The position numbers were made by a program, and so were the translations under genes. The notes beneath the pieces were generated by a model. It was not told where the DNA came from. It did no database searches and was given only the letters and a program-made list of their open reading frames with translations. A stretch of 64,000 bases of DNA from a virus: positions 38,605 to 102,604 of IMG/VR virus record IMGVR_UViG_3300031539_000008; one strand, 5' to 3'. This document shows positions 7,860 through 15,498 of this stretch, in pieces (the stretch's first letter is position 1; each line of letters starts with the position of its first letter).

Positions 7860-8183
7860 CTACCTGTCGTAGATCGAGCGAAATTGGTCTCTGACCAACT
7901 GATTGACGAGCTGCTTCTTGGTCACGCGACCGTACCGCTTGAGCACAGGCTTTTTTTTTGCCTTCTTGCGGCGGCGCTTGGGGTTGTGTGACTCGATGGT
8001 GGCCAGCTTCTTGTAGTAGGCCTTGTCTTCGGTCAGGTGATCCATGGCGATCTCGACGGCCACCATGAAGTCGCTGGTGTGCTCCGTCTCAACCAGCGCT
8101 CCGCGAGCGAGTTCCACGGCGTTGAAGTCAGAGGGGGACTTCCCCACTGACAGACCGCCGGGTATGCGCTCGCGCCACGTCAC
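7860..8183 (-). CDS. DUF5661-like protein with basic tail (107 aa)
   Basis: GTG start at 8183 overlaps the upstream stop (GTGA). The core FNAVELARGALVETEHT then VAVEIAMDHLTEDKAYYKKL matches what I recall of the DUF5661 family (conserved E-x-E-H-T, then A-x-x-H-L-x-E-x3-Y-Y-x2-L). Residues about 70-80 are a Lys/Arg patch (KRRRKKAKKK). The family is of unknown function, common in phage genomes. The basic addition fits the Lys-rich style of this operon. Confidence 0.65.
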   Translation of the reverse strand: MTWRERIPGGLSVGKSPSDFNAVELARGALVETEHTSDFMVAVEIAMDHLTEDKAYYKKLATIESHNPKRRRKKAKKKPVLKRYGRVTKKQLVNQLVRDQFRSIYDR

Positions 8184-8863
8184 GGAATCCGTAGCTTTCG
8201 CTTCCTCTTCGGAGTCTTCTTCTTCGCCACCTTCTTCTTGGCCTTCTTCTTGGCCTTCTTCTTTTTTCCTCCGCGTGGAACCTGTGTCCACTCGCCGGAT
8301 GCACGCATCTCCACGTCCGATGGAGCGTACCGCTCGGTCCACTCGCCAGAGGAGATCATTTCGCGTGACTTCTTGTGCGCCGCCTTGTAGCCGGCGTCTG
8401 GATTGCTGGCCGTGCCAGAGAGCAGGACCGACTCGGTATGCGGGTCGATCAGGCCCCACTGGATCTGACTCTTGGCGCCGGGGTTGGGCACCCAGACATA
8501 TGCCAGCTCGGACGGGTTCTTGGTGAACCGCGTGAGACTGCCAGGCGTGCCCATCACGATCCCCTTCCAGTAACCGAGCAACGCATGCGAGCGCTTGTCT
8601 CCCATGCCCTTGGGCCCACAGCTCATGCGTGGGCTGGCCGCGTATCCGCGAGCCATCGCGGCGTTGGCCCCGGCCGAGCACGAGGTCAGATCGTACTTGC
8701 TGGCCCCCATTTTTCCCTTCGCGCTCCGGCTGCGAATCGGGACGTAGTAGGCACCGCGCGCCTCGCTCCAGCGGATGCGCGCCTGTCCTCCGGCGACGCC
8801 GCGGCCCTCCTTGCGAACTGCGGCAAGCGCCTTGGCGAAACTGACTTTCTGCTTTTTGGCCAT
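8180..8863 (-). CDS. Lys-tailed hypothetical protein (227 aa)
   Basis: Starts MAKKQKVSFAKALAAVRKEG. Globular middle (about 25-185) with an NP-containing segment (FTKNPSELAYVWVPNPG), then about 30 residues of almost pure Lys/Ala/Arg ending RKRKLRIP. The tail is like those of the H1-like and tagged proteins nearby and suggests nucleic-acid or membrane-surface binding. Overlaps the next gene by four bases. No domain recognised. Confidence 0.7.
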   Translation of the reverse strand: MAKKQKVSFAKALAAVRKEGRGVAGGQARIRWSEARGAYYVPIRSRSAKGKMGASKYDLTSCSAGANAAMARGYAASPRMSCGPKGMGDKRSHALLGYWKGIVMGTPGSLTRFTKNPSELAYVWVPNPGAKSQIQWGLIDPHTESVLLSGTASNPDAGYKAAHKKSREMISSGEWTERYAPSDVEMRASGEWTQVPRGGKKKKAKKKAKKKVAKKKTPKRKRKLRIP

Positions 8864-8871
8864 GACTGATC

Positions 8872-10236
8872 CTAGATCTTGCTGAACTTGCGCAGAATCG
8901 TCGCCTTCTCACGGGCACTCATCTGCTTGTTCGCCTTGGGTCCACTCGGCTTGACCGAGCGGGGGGTTTTGGCCGCGACAGCGCGAGCCTTGCGCGACTT
9001 CTTGCTCTTGAACTGCGCAAACAGCCCCTCGTGTCCCCGAATAGGCTCCAGGGGGTTGAGCTGTAGGTAACCACGCGAGGAGAGCTGCATGCGGCGACCC
9101 GAGGCCGTTGCGCCACGTCCCGCGCCGGAGCCTGGACCGTCGCCGGAGAACCGGCTCATGTTGCGACCGGCCACAGAGAGGCGATGAATCGCCTGCTCCA
9201 CCGTCATCTGCGGAGGCACGCCGGCGAACCCTGGGCGCGGCACGTTGCTCGGCCACGGCGCGACGCGCGTGGGCGCTCGCTTGGCCACCTTGCGCTTCGT
9301 GGCCTTGCGCTTGGCGACCTTCCGCTTTCCGGTCGTCTTCCGCTTTCCGGTCGTCTTCCGCTTGGCCACCTTCTTCTTGGCGGTCTTGCGCTTGGCGACC
9401 TTCTTCTTCGTGGCCTTCTTCTTCGTGGCCTTCTTCTTGGCTGGCTTGCGCTTGGCTGTGCTCAGCTTCTTGGAGCACAACTCCAGCCGCATGGAGCAGC
9501 CTTTCAGGGAGTCCTTGAGAGCCTCCTCCTGCTTCTTGGTCAGGTCTCCCCGATGCTTGGCCTTTTTCAGGCGCGTCTCCAGGGACTTGATGTGTGCCTT
9601 GAGCGAGGCGATTTCCTTGCTGTCCTTGCGCTTGGCGGCGGCGATGCGCTTGGTCTCCTGGCGTGCCGCATCGAATCCCTCCATCAGGTCGGACACCACG
9701 TCGGCTGAAACCATTTCTTCGGTCAACTTGGCCAGCGCAGCCTTGCCCTTGGTGATTTTGGCAATCTTGGCCTTGGACGGAATCGAACCCTGGGCCATTC
9801 CCCATTGTTTCTTCGTCAGACCGTGCTTGCGTACCTTGCTTGGCGTACCAGACGGGCTGGCGGGGCCGGCGGCAATCCCGACAGCTTTCTTCTTCTTCGA
9901 CCGCTTCTTCGTGGCCTTCTTCTTGGCCGGCTTGCTCTTGGTCGCTTTCTTCTTCGCAGTTTTCGCCACCTTTTTCTTGGCCACCTTTTTCTTGGCCTTT
10001 TTCTTGGCTGGCTTTTTCTTCGCCACCTTCTTCTTCTTGGTCGCCTTCTTCTTGGTCGCCTTCTTCTTGGTCGCCTTCTTCTTGGTCGCCTTCTTCTTGG
10101 TCGCCTTCTTCTTGGTCGCCTTCTTCTTCTTGGCGGCGTTGCGCTTTGGCGACTTGCGCTTCGCGGCACGCTTCTTCGCCTTCTTGGCGCGCTTCTTCTT
10201 TCGAGGATTGACGACGTTGACGGTGTAGGTGGCCAT
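8872..10236 (-). CDS. Histone H1-like Lys/Ala-rich repeat protein (454 aa)
   Basis: ATG 10236 with a CAGGAG ribosome-binding sequence upstream. Residues 10-145 are built of KKKAT and KKKA repeats like bacterial H1/AlgP tails. A helical central domain follows (about 160-270), then a second Lys-rich repeat block (about 270-320), a short globular segment and a basic end REKATILRKFSKI that is similar to the tag of other late proteins. Probably compacts DNA, in the virion or the infected cell. The repeated codons make the region prone to length change. Confidence 0.8.
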   Translation of the reverse strand: MATYTVNVVNPRKKKRAKKAKKRAAKRKSPKRNAAKKKKATKKKATKKKATKKKATKKKATKKKATKKKKVAKKKPAKKKAKKKVAKKKVAKTAKKKATKSKPAKKKATKKRSKKKKAVGIAAGPASPSGTPSKVRKHGLTKKQWGMAQGSIPSKAKIAKITKGKAALAKLTEEMVSADVVSDLMEGFDAARQETKRIAAAKRKDSKEIASLKAHIKSLETRLKKAKHRGDLTKKQEEALKDSLKGCSMRLELCSKKLSTAKRKPAKKKATKKKATKKKVAKRKTAKKKVAKRKTTGKRKTTGKRKVAKRKATKRKVAKRAPTRVAPWPSNVPRPGFAGVPPQMTVEQAIHRLSVAGRNMSRFSGDGPGSGAGRGATASGRRMQLSSRGYLQLNPLEPIRGHEGLFAQFKSKKSRKARAVAAKTPRSVKPSGPKANKQMSAREKATILRKFSKI

Positions 10237-10287
10237 GGTGGTGTTCTCCTGAGTTTGGACGCCCTTCGCGGGCAGGCGAGGTGGGCG

Positions 10288-10407
10288 TCAGCGCCCTCGC
10301 GGAAGTTTCGTGATGCTGAGAGTACCTGCTAACAGGGAAAACGAAAAGAGAACCAACCCGACGTGCACGGCAGCGGTGGCAAGAGTGGGTTTCTTCGGTC
10401 CGTTCAT
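10288..10407 (-). CDS. Small membrane peptide (39 aa)
   Basis: Encoded between two annotated genes: ATG 10407 overlaps the stop of the upstream gene (ATGA) and TGA lies at 10288-10290. Sequence MNGPKKPTLATAAVHVGLVL continues as one hydrophobic helix (about 12-32), then TKLPRGR. A single membrane span with a basic end fits the other small membrane proteins here. Confidence 0.55.
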   Translation of the reverse strand: MNGPKKPTLATAAVHVGLVLFSFSLLAGTLSITKLPRGR

Positions 10408-10577
10408 CGCCCCTTGCCGAAGTAGAACGCGGTGCCGACGAGTGCAAGCATCGCGGCCCACAACGGGACCTTCCTGCCGTTCTCATCGTCGCCGGCACCC
10501 ACGCCACGGCGTCCGCGAGTACGGACGATACGACGAGGGAGACGCGGACGACGTGTCTTGTACTTGGGTCGTCTCAT
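10404..10577 (-). CDS. Small Arg-rich membrane protein with RRGVGA motif (57 aa)
   Basis: The start at 10577 overlaps the upstream stop (ATGA). The N-terminal half is very basic (MRRPKYKTRRPRLPRR), then RGRRGVGAGDDENG, then one membrane helix (about 37-53, VPLWAAMLALVGTAFYFG). Paralogous in layout to the next gene upstream. The R-R-G-V-G-A motif sits between the basic leader and the membrane helix, where a processing protease could free the membrane part (inference). Confidence 0.7.
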   Translation of the reverse strand: MRRPKYKTRRPRLPRRIVRTRGRRGVGAGDDENGRKVPLWAAMLALVGTAFYFGKGR

Positions 10578-10741
10578 TTTACCGCCTTGATGATGCCGTA
10601 GGATGCGAGTCCTCCGAGGATCAGTGCGGCCCACACGGGTACGCACAGATCGGTGGTGTCACCGTTGGCCCCCATGCCGCGACGACCGCGAGACCTCGCC
10701 TTCTTCTTGCGCTTGTTGGTACGTGGACTGAACTTCGCCAT
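10574..10741 (-). CDS. Small Arg/Lys-rich membrane protein with RRGMGA motif (55 aa)
   Basis: Strong ribosome-binding sequence (GAAGGAGAAGAAG) before ATG 10741. Basic leader (MAKFSPRTNKRKKKARSRG), RRGMGANGDTTD, then one membrane helix (VPVWAALILGGLASYGII). Same organisation as the 10404-10577 gene, so the two are diverged duplicates. Confidence 0.7.
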   Translation of the reverse strand: MAKFSPRTNKRKKKARSRGRRGMGANGDTTDLCVPVWAALILGGLASYGIIKAVK

Positions 10742-10752
10742 CTTCTTCTCCT

Positions 10753-11454
10753 TCAGATCCTCATCAGTCTGCGCAGCGTTTTCCGCTGCTCGGGTTTCAG
10801 CTTTTTCTTCGGCATGCGTATTCCGCCGCCGACCGATTCGCCCGCGCGTTGGGCGAGCCAGTTGCAAAGGCCGCCGGGGGATTCGACATCTGGACGTGCC
10901 TCCATGATGGCGAGACAGGCGCTCATACTGCCGCCTGGAATGTCGACAGGATTCCCCTCGTAGGGTCCGACGCCGTATCTGGCGGTAATCTTCTGAGCCA
11001 CACGAAGCAGGCTCCGAGCTTCCGTGACTCCGTTTTGTCCAAGTTTGCGGGCTGGCCCAGGGTCGTCTCCAGAGTGTTCCGCTTCGCCCACGGCCACCGC
11101 TGCGTATTTGATGGTGTCCAGGGCTCCGTTGAAAGCCACTGTGAAATCTTCCACCCGCTGAGCCTTCTCGAAAGCCTTGGCGGCGAGACGCATCGCCTTG
11201 CGGTACCGATCCGCGTGTTCACTGCGTCCTGGGTTGGCTAGCTGCGGATCGAACCCGTACCTCCGCATGATCGAGAGGTTGTTCTTCACCGCCCGCCAGT
11301 CGCTCGGCGTCTGCGACATGAACACCGAGCCCTTCCCGCCCGGGGACGATAGCTTCCAATGACCAGCCTTGCGCAGCGTGGCTGTCCATCCCTGCGCCTT
11401 GGCCTGCTCGATCACCTCGCGCATGCGCCTGGAAAGGTCTGACTTGCGGGACAT
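10753..11454 (-). CDS. Protein with HicA-like N-terminal domain and basic C-terminal tag (233 aa)
   Basis: Residues 1-65 (MREVIEQAKAQGWTATLRKA, then GHWKL) resemble the small double-stranded-RNA-binding-like fold of HicA mRNA interferases, including the conserved G-H-W/G-S-H region. The rest is helical and ends KPEQRKTLRRLMRI, a variant of the tag seen in neighbours. There is no HicB-like partner next to it, so a toxin role is doubtful; use as a nucleic-acid-binding domain in a structural protein is more likely. Confidence 0.6.
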   Translation of the reverse strand: MSRKSDLSRRMREVIEQAKAQGWTATLRKAGHWKLSSPGGKGSVFMSQTPSDWRAVKNNLSIMRRYGFDPQLANPGRSEHADRYRKAMRLAAKAFEKAQRVEDFTVAFNGALDTIKYAAVAVGEAEHSGDDPGPARKLGQNGVTEARSLLRVAQKITARYGVGPYEGNPVDIPGGSMSACLAIMEARPDVESPGGLCNWLAQRAGESVGGGIRMPKKKLKPEQRKTLRRLMRI

Positions 11455-11462
11455 GGATGGGG

Positions 11463-11795
11463 CTACCGAGCGAAGACCTCGGCGCGTGTGTGAAGTCGGC
11501 CTTCATCGAACTCGATGTGGTCGCGTTCAACCTGATCTACCAACTCGGCCGGGCAATACCTGCGGAACGGAAGCATCTCCCGTGCCGCGTGCTCTGCGAC
11601 GAGGTCTGGCGGAAAGCCAAGGTTCCGCAGCATCCGATGCTCACGGCGCAACTTGTGTTGTTGAGCGTTGGGCAGATACGGAAACAGCGAATCCTCCTCA
11701 AATGCGAAGTGGCATTCCAAACAGCACGCCACATCCATGCGGCAACTATTCATCTTGTCTTTGCAGGCTCCGCAACATGGTGGCTTGACTGGCAT
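11463..11795 (-). CDS. Hemerythrin-like helical His-rich protein (110 aa)
   Basis: ATG 11795 overlaps the upstream stop as TGATG. The Cys-rich start (CCGACKDKMNSC, CCLECH) is followed by ECHFAFEEDSLFPYL, EHRML, AEHAARE and ERDHIEFDEG. These are spaced like the H-x(n)-E-E-x-LFP-x-L and H-x3-E-x3-D iron ligands of HHE/hemerythrin domains. Could bind iron or oxygen, or be a Zn/Fe sensor. Family call by eye only. Confidence 0.45.
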   Translation of the reverse strand: MPVKPPCCGACKDKMNSCRMDVACCLECHFAFEEDSLFPYLPNAQQHKLRREHRMLRNLGFPPDLVAEHAAREMLPFRRYCPAELVDQVERDHIEFDEGRLHTRAEVFAR

Positions 11796-12523
11796 CACGT
11801 ACCTCTCATGGCCTTCTCCAGGATACCCCTGGTTTTCTTGCTACTCGTGCGATTCTTCCTGGATTTCGTCCTCTTCTTCGTCGGGTTCGGGATGAGACCC
11901 TCTGCCGCCAGTGAGGTAAAGTTACGTGGAGAGACCACCACGTGATCCAACACCGGGATTCCAGTCATCCTGCCGACCTTGACCATGCGTTGTGTCAGAT
12001 CGATGTCAGCCTCGCTTGGCGAGGAGTCGCCAGTGGGATGGTTGTGTGCGATGACCACGCTGTGAGCCTGCCGACGGATCGCCTCCCGAAACAACTCTCT
12101 GGGGTGCACCTCCACCGCCGACAGGCTGCCAATGGCGATTCCGAGCACGTCGATCACTTGCTGGCGTGCGTCGAGCAACACGACGACGAAATACTCCTGC
12201 GGCTTCTTGCCGATGACCCTACGCACGAGTTCTGCTACCTCGGATGGCTGCCTGACAGTCCCCGCGCGGTCCTGACAGGCCGCGTCACACAAGCCAGCAA
12301 CCGCAAATACAGCAATCACCTTCTTGGCCTGGGCAGTGGGAACCCCAAGATGGGTGAGCGCACTCATGCTCGCGTCGGAGAGTCCACGCCCGTCGGGGAA
12401 GTTCTCGGCCAGGATGGCTGCGCTTTTCTTGGTCAGCCCCAACTCACGCAGGCGGTCCACGAGCTTGCCTCGCTCCCGAATCTCCAGGAGTAGATCGTTG
12501 TGTATCGGTCGACCTCTCGGCAT
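11795..12523 (-). CDS. radC: RadC-family JAMM-domain protein with C-terminal KAMRGT tag (242 aa)
   Basis: Residues about 20-95 are the helix-hairpin-helix part (LTKKSAAILAENF, HLGVPTAQAKKV). Residues about 120-225 form the JAB/MPN domain with VVIAHNHPTGDSSPSEADID, the H-x-H-P-x-G-D-x4-S-x2-D metal site, then TQRMVKVGRMTGIPVLDHVV. RadC proteins are common on mobile elements; their JAMM fold is peptidase-like but their activity is unproven. Unusual here is the basic tail (TKKRTKSRKNR) ending TRGILEKAMRGT, shared with putative structural proteins. This raises the possibility that it is packaged or processes virion proteins. Confidence 0.85.
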   Translation of the reverse strand: MPRGRPIHNDLLLEIRERGKLVDRLRELGLTKKSAAILAENFPDGRGLSDASMSALTHLGVPTAQAKKVIAVFAVAGLCDAACQDRAGTVRQPSEVAELVRRVIGKKPQEYFVVVLLDARQQVIDVLGIAIGSLSAVEVHPRELFREAIRRQAHSVVIAHNHPTGDSSPSEADIDLTQRMVKVGRMTGIPVLDHVVVSPRNFTSLAAEGLIPNPTKKRTKSRKNRTSSKKTRGILEKAMRGT

Positions 12524-12933
12524 CAGGTTCCTCGCATCGCTTTACGCAGGATCGCGCGGGCGTCTGGATTATTCTTCGCATTTTTCTTGGCGGTCTTTTT
12601 GGCCTTACTGGGCTCTTGGGCGATACGCCCTTCCGCCAGCTCGATCATGCTATCCTTCTCACCGGCCCGCTCATCCAGACGATCCTGGTCGCGCGCGGCC
12701 GTGTACGCCTGGATGTAGAAGCTGTACTCGACCTTGTAGATGTGGCCGTTGACCTTCGTGTAGAGGCCGGGGATGACTCGGTCGTTCAGGCTGTCCCACA
12801 GCTCATGCCACTGGTAGTCGTCTGGGCCGTAGTCTGGCAGCGCCTGCTGTTGCTTGCGGGGGTCTGGGATTCTGGCGCTGCGTCGGTCGAACGACGACAT
12901 CTCCCGATACGGCGATGTGACAACCGGAGCCAT
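12523..12933 (-). CDS. Tagged late protein (136 aa)
   Basis: ATG 12933 overlaps the upstream stop as TGATG; its own stop overlaps the RadC-like gene's ATG the same way. Acidic, Tyr-rich middle (PDYGPDDYQWHELWDSL, YKVEYSFYIQAYTAARDQD) and a Lys-rich end KKNAKNNPDARAILRKAMRGT-like (tag at the last nine residues). No family recognised. Confidence 0.7.
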   Translation of the reverse strand: MAPVVTSPYREMSSFDRRSARIPDPRKQQQALPDYGPDDYQWHELWDSLNDRVIPGLYTKVNGHIYKVEYSFYIQAYTAARDQDRLDERAGEKDSMIELAEGRIAQEPSKAKKTAKKNAKNNPDARAILRKAMRGT

Positions 12934-13727
12934 CACGTCCCTCGCATCGCCTTGCGCAAGATCGTCTTGGCGTCGGGGTTCTTCTTGGCCACCTTCTTCT
13001 TCGCCTTCTTCTTCGCTTCTTTCCTCGCTGGCTTCCCCCAGTTGAGTTCATCCACCAGCGAGATGGCCTTGTCGAAAGCGTCGGCACCACGAAAAGTCTC
13101 GTAGATCTTCGTCTTGTCGCGCACCGCGTATACGCCATGCGGGAGCACGTCAATCCGTACCATCGGGGATGCAGCCTTGGCCCTGGGGTTCTTCACCCTC
13201 TTCTTGGCGCGCTTGCGCGAGGCTTTGCTCGCGGGGTTGCTGCGCAGTTTCAGCATGTCCTCCACCTCGGAGGATATGGAGCTGGCGCCGTCCATGATGG
13301 AGTAATCGTCGGCGTGGTGTCCCTCGTTCCAAGCGGCGTGCGCATCTTCCAGGGCTAGGATGGCCAGGACTTTGCGATGTGACCCGTCTGTGGTTTCACG
13401 GGCCTTTTCAAGCGTCTTTTCAGCTTGCTTGAGGTGAGCCTTCGCCAGCCTGGCATGGGTCTTCTTGGCGGGGTTCGATGTCTTTTTGCGCGGGTTCTCG
13501 TACCCCTCGCCCTCCACGCCCCCGGCCTCGCCCCACCCAGACTCGCCGCCCGGCCACTCGTCCGAGAGCTTGGCCCCGAGCCTGGATGCCTTGCGGTCGC
13601 CGCCCTTGGGCTCGAATCCTCCACCCCGTCGCCACTCCCAGTACGCCTCCAGGTGTTCGCCGGCGGCGTGGTAGTCCTTGCGCTTGAGGGCGCTGGTGGC
13701 CATGTCGAGTGCTGCCTGCGGGTCCAT
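12933..13727 (-). CDS. Tagged Lys-rich late protein (264 aa)
   Basis: ATG 13727 (MDPQAALDMATSALK) is fixed by TGATG overlap with the upstream stop. The N-terminal part is helical and TPR-like (ALKRKDYHAAGEHLEAYWEW), with a Gly/Glu-rich linker. There are two helical segments separated by Lys/Arg/NP-rich stretches, then a small domain (MVRIDVLPHGVYAVRD). The end is a Lys-rich tail and NPDAKTILRKAMRGT. Modular alternation of folded parts and basic linkers; function unknown. Confidence 0.7.
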   Translation of the reverse strand: MDPQAALDMATSALKRKDYHAAGEHLEAYWEWRRGGGFEPKGGDRKASRLGAKLSDEWPGGESGWGEAGGVEGEGYENPRKKTSNPAKKTHARLAKAHLKQAEKTLEKARETTDGSHRKVLAILALEDAHAAWNEGHHADDYSIMDGASSISSEVEDMLKLRSNPASKASRKRAKKRVKNPRAKAASPMVRIDVLPHGVYAVRDKTKIYETFRGADAFDKAISLVDELNWGKPARKEAKKKAKKKVAKKNPDAKTILRKAMRGT

Positions 13728-14287
13728 CAGTACACCAGTCCTCTCTCCGTCACGGTTAGCCGACCGCCGCTGATGGCGATGGCCTTGGGCGGGCTTCCAG
13801 GCGACATCGCGATGCGCACGTTCTTGCCCAGGGTGTGGATGTAGTCGTCCGTCATTCCGTCCGACTTCCATTTGGAGCTGCGGTACACGATGTGAACCGC
13901 GCGACCGTACGGCTTGAGCTGGTAGTCTTGGAGCTTGAGTTCGCCCATCTGCACGGGGTCACGCGCCGCCCATCGACGAAATAGCTTGGCCGACTTCTCC
14001 GCGCCGGCCGCCTTGAACAGCTCCTGGTCCGGACCGAGATGGCCGACCCATCGCACGTGCTTCCCAGGGAAGATCAGCAACGTCTTCAGCGTCGGGCTCC
14101 AATAGAGGTTGGGGCCCTCCCCCGTGAACTTGTGGACCTCTTCCTGCCCGTCGCTGTCGCGCTCGACCTTGATCTCCAGGGCAGTGCCAAGCAGTGCCAC
14201 GTCGCCTGGATTCGGCAGGCGTGACGGCTTAGGGCCGGGGTTCCCCGCAAGTAGCAGGCACGGTAGGCAGGGGTTTTGGCGTGGCAT
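13727..14287 (-). CDS. Hypothetical late protein (186 aa)
   Basis: Starts MPRQNPCLPCLLLAGNPG, a short leader with two Cys. The body is beta-rich (ALEIKVERDSDGQEEVHKF, NLYWSPTLKTLLIFPGKHV), with a W-V-G-H-L motif and a C-terminal beta segment (AIAISGGRLTVTERGLVY). No recognised family. Confidence 0.65.
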   Translation of the reverse strand: MPRQNPCLPCLLLAGNPGPKPSRLPNPGDVALLGTALEIKVERDSDGQEEVHKFTGEGPNLYWSPTLKTLLIFPGKHVRWVGHLGPDQELFKAAGAEKSAKLFRRWAARDPVQMGELKLQDYQLKPYGRAVHIVYRSSKWKSDGMTDDYIHTLGKNVRIAMSPGSPPKAIAISGGRLTVTERGLVY

Positions 14288-14372
14288 CTTCGTTTCTCAG
14301 CGTCGTCGGGATCCCTTTTTCGGCCGCGACCGCGGCCCACCGGAATACCGTCAGCCAATCCCCGGGCCGCAT
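14229..14372 (-). CDS. Possible small overlapping ORF (47 aa)
   Basis: MRPGDWLTVFRWAAVAAEKG has protein-like character and fills the short interval between two genes, but overlaps both (22 and 59 bases). Kept at low confidence. Confidence 0.2.
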   Translation of the reverse strand: MRPGDWLTVFRWAAVAAEKGIPTTLRNEDATPKPLPTVPATCGEPRP

Positions 14373-14497
14373 GACGCGTCCCCCACTCCCCTGAAGTCGT
14401 GGAAGGACTGTGGTGCGATTTGTGGTGCGATTTGTAGCGTGGAGACGGTCGCCGCGTTGGCGCGGTCCACATCGGCTTTGCTTGGTTGAGTAGCCAT
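14351..14497 (-). CDS. Small late protein with RGVG motif (48 aa)
   Basis: ATG 14497 overlaps the upstream stop as TGATG; stop at 14351-14353. MATQPSKADVDRANAATVST, then duplicated IAPQIAPQ, then FRGVGDASCGPG. The R-G-V-G motif near the C-terminus supports the reality of this short gene. Confidence 0.55.
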   Translation of the reverse strand: MATQPSKADVDRANAATVSTLQIAPQIAPQSFHDFRGVGDASCGPGIG

Positions 14498-15060
14498 CAG
14501 GGGCGGCTTGTATCCTCATATTGTACGGGGAGCTGCGGGTCGCCGGAGCCAGGACCTGGCCCGGTGTGCTTCGTGCACACCCAGATGCCTTTGACGTACG
14601 CGAACTGCTCGCAGTCACCTGCGTCTATAGGCGTTGATCTTCCGGCTGATAGGGAACGCGAACGAGAGCGCGAACGAGAGCGCCGACGCCCAACCCCGAT
14701 CCTTGGGCCCGGTGCTGTTGGTCCATGGGGGAACAGGCATCCGGTAATCATGGACCCTTGGCACTCAGCCAAATCGTGAGCACTCAGCTTGCTCGCCATC
14801 CACTGTTTCTTACACCAGGCTAGACCACTGGAGATGCACTTGCCGCGGGGGCGGCTAGGCGTGGATCCTCCGCGTGAGCCCGCCCTCCCCTTGCCCCGAG
14901 CGCCGACTCCACGGTGCAGAGTCATCTTGACCGGTGCCCCCATGCCTCGCGGCACGATCGGGATGCGGACGTGTCCATCTTGGATGTGAGAACGAGCCGC
15001 GTCGGTGTCCCATGCTCCGAGGCCGACTTGACGCTGATACAGAGTGGGGTTGTTGGCCAT
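14497..15060 (-). CDS. Late protein with two RG[MV]GA motifs and an Arg-Ser repeat (187 aa)
   Basis: N-terminus MANNPTLYQRQVGLGAWD. Two motif copies occur close together, VPRGMGAPVKM (about 35-45) and LHRGVGARGKG (about 48-58). A Cys-containing helical part (CISSGLAWCKKQW) follows, then an RS dipeptide run (RRRSRSRSRSRSLS, about 130-143) and a final Cys pair region. RS repeats bind nucleic acid in other systems. Likely a virion protein; no family recognised. Confidence 0.65.
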   Translation of the reverse strand: MANNPTLYQRQVGLGAWDTDAARSHIQDGHVRIPIVPRGMGAPVKMTLHRGVGARGKGRAGSRGGSTPSRPRGKCISSGLAWCKKQWMASKLSAHDLAECQGSMITGCLFPHGPTAPGPRIGVGRRRSRSRSRSRSLSAGRSTPIDAGDCEQFAYVKGIWVCTKHTGPGPGSGDPQLPVQYEDTSRP

Positions 15061-15061
15061 C

Positions 15062-15493
15062 TCAGTACCTCCCCGTCGCCCGGTACTGACGCTTGGCGGT
15101 CAGACTGATGGGCCGGCGGTTCTTCCCACCTAGCCGGCGGGTGCCGGCTCCCTTGAAGGTGAGAGACATGCCAGATGCAGGCTCGTACCACCCGCCCCGG
15201 CTCGCGCCCAGGCCCTCGGGTTCGTCCGTGTACTGGTTGTTGTTGGCGTCCACGCCGCCGTCGTCTGGATAGCCAACGGTGTCGTTGTAGTCATCCATGC
15301 CGCCAGATGGCTGGCCATCCGGAGCGCAGTCCACGTCTGGCTGATGCGGGTAGGGCGTCTTCCCGCAGTGGCAGTAGTGGTGGTGGTGGTGGTGAACATC
15401 CTGGTGTTCATGCTGCGGCGCACAGCCGGTGTGGCAGCCAGCCACCCCTTGCTGTTTCCCTCGCTGCTTTCGATAGCTTCGTCGTTGAGCCAT
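15062..15493 (-). CDS. His-rich late protein with natural hexahistidine run (143 aa)
   Basis: MAQRRSYRKQRGKQQGVAG basic leader, then CHTGCAPQHEHQDV followed by six His and YCHCG (about residues 22-46), a probable metal-binding loop. An acidic Asn/Asp-rich centre and a basic end (SLTFKGAGTRRLGGKNRR) follow. It would bind Ni/Zn resins without a tag. Function unknown. Confidence 0.6.
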   Translation of the reverse strand: MAQRRSYRKQRGKQQGVAGCHTGCAPQHEHQDVHHHHHHYCHCGKTPYPHQPDVDCAPDGQPSGGMDDYNDTVGYPDDGGVDANNNQYTDEPEGLGASRGGWYEPASGMSLTFKGAGTRRLGGKNRRPISLTAKRQYRATGRY

Positions 15494-15498
15494 TTTTC

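Noticed and set aside
9245-10228. Long plus-strand frame rich in Phe/Leu opposite the H1-like gene, suggesting a membrane protein
   Set aside because: It is the mirror of KKKAT repeat codons on the minus strand; no start signal and no packing with plus-strand genes.
10753-10950. HicA toxin of a toxin-antitoxin pair
   Set aside because: The HicA-like domain is fused to a large late-protein body with a structural tag and no HicB-like partner is adjacent.
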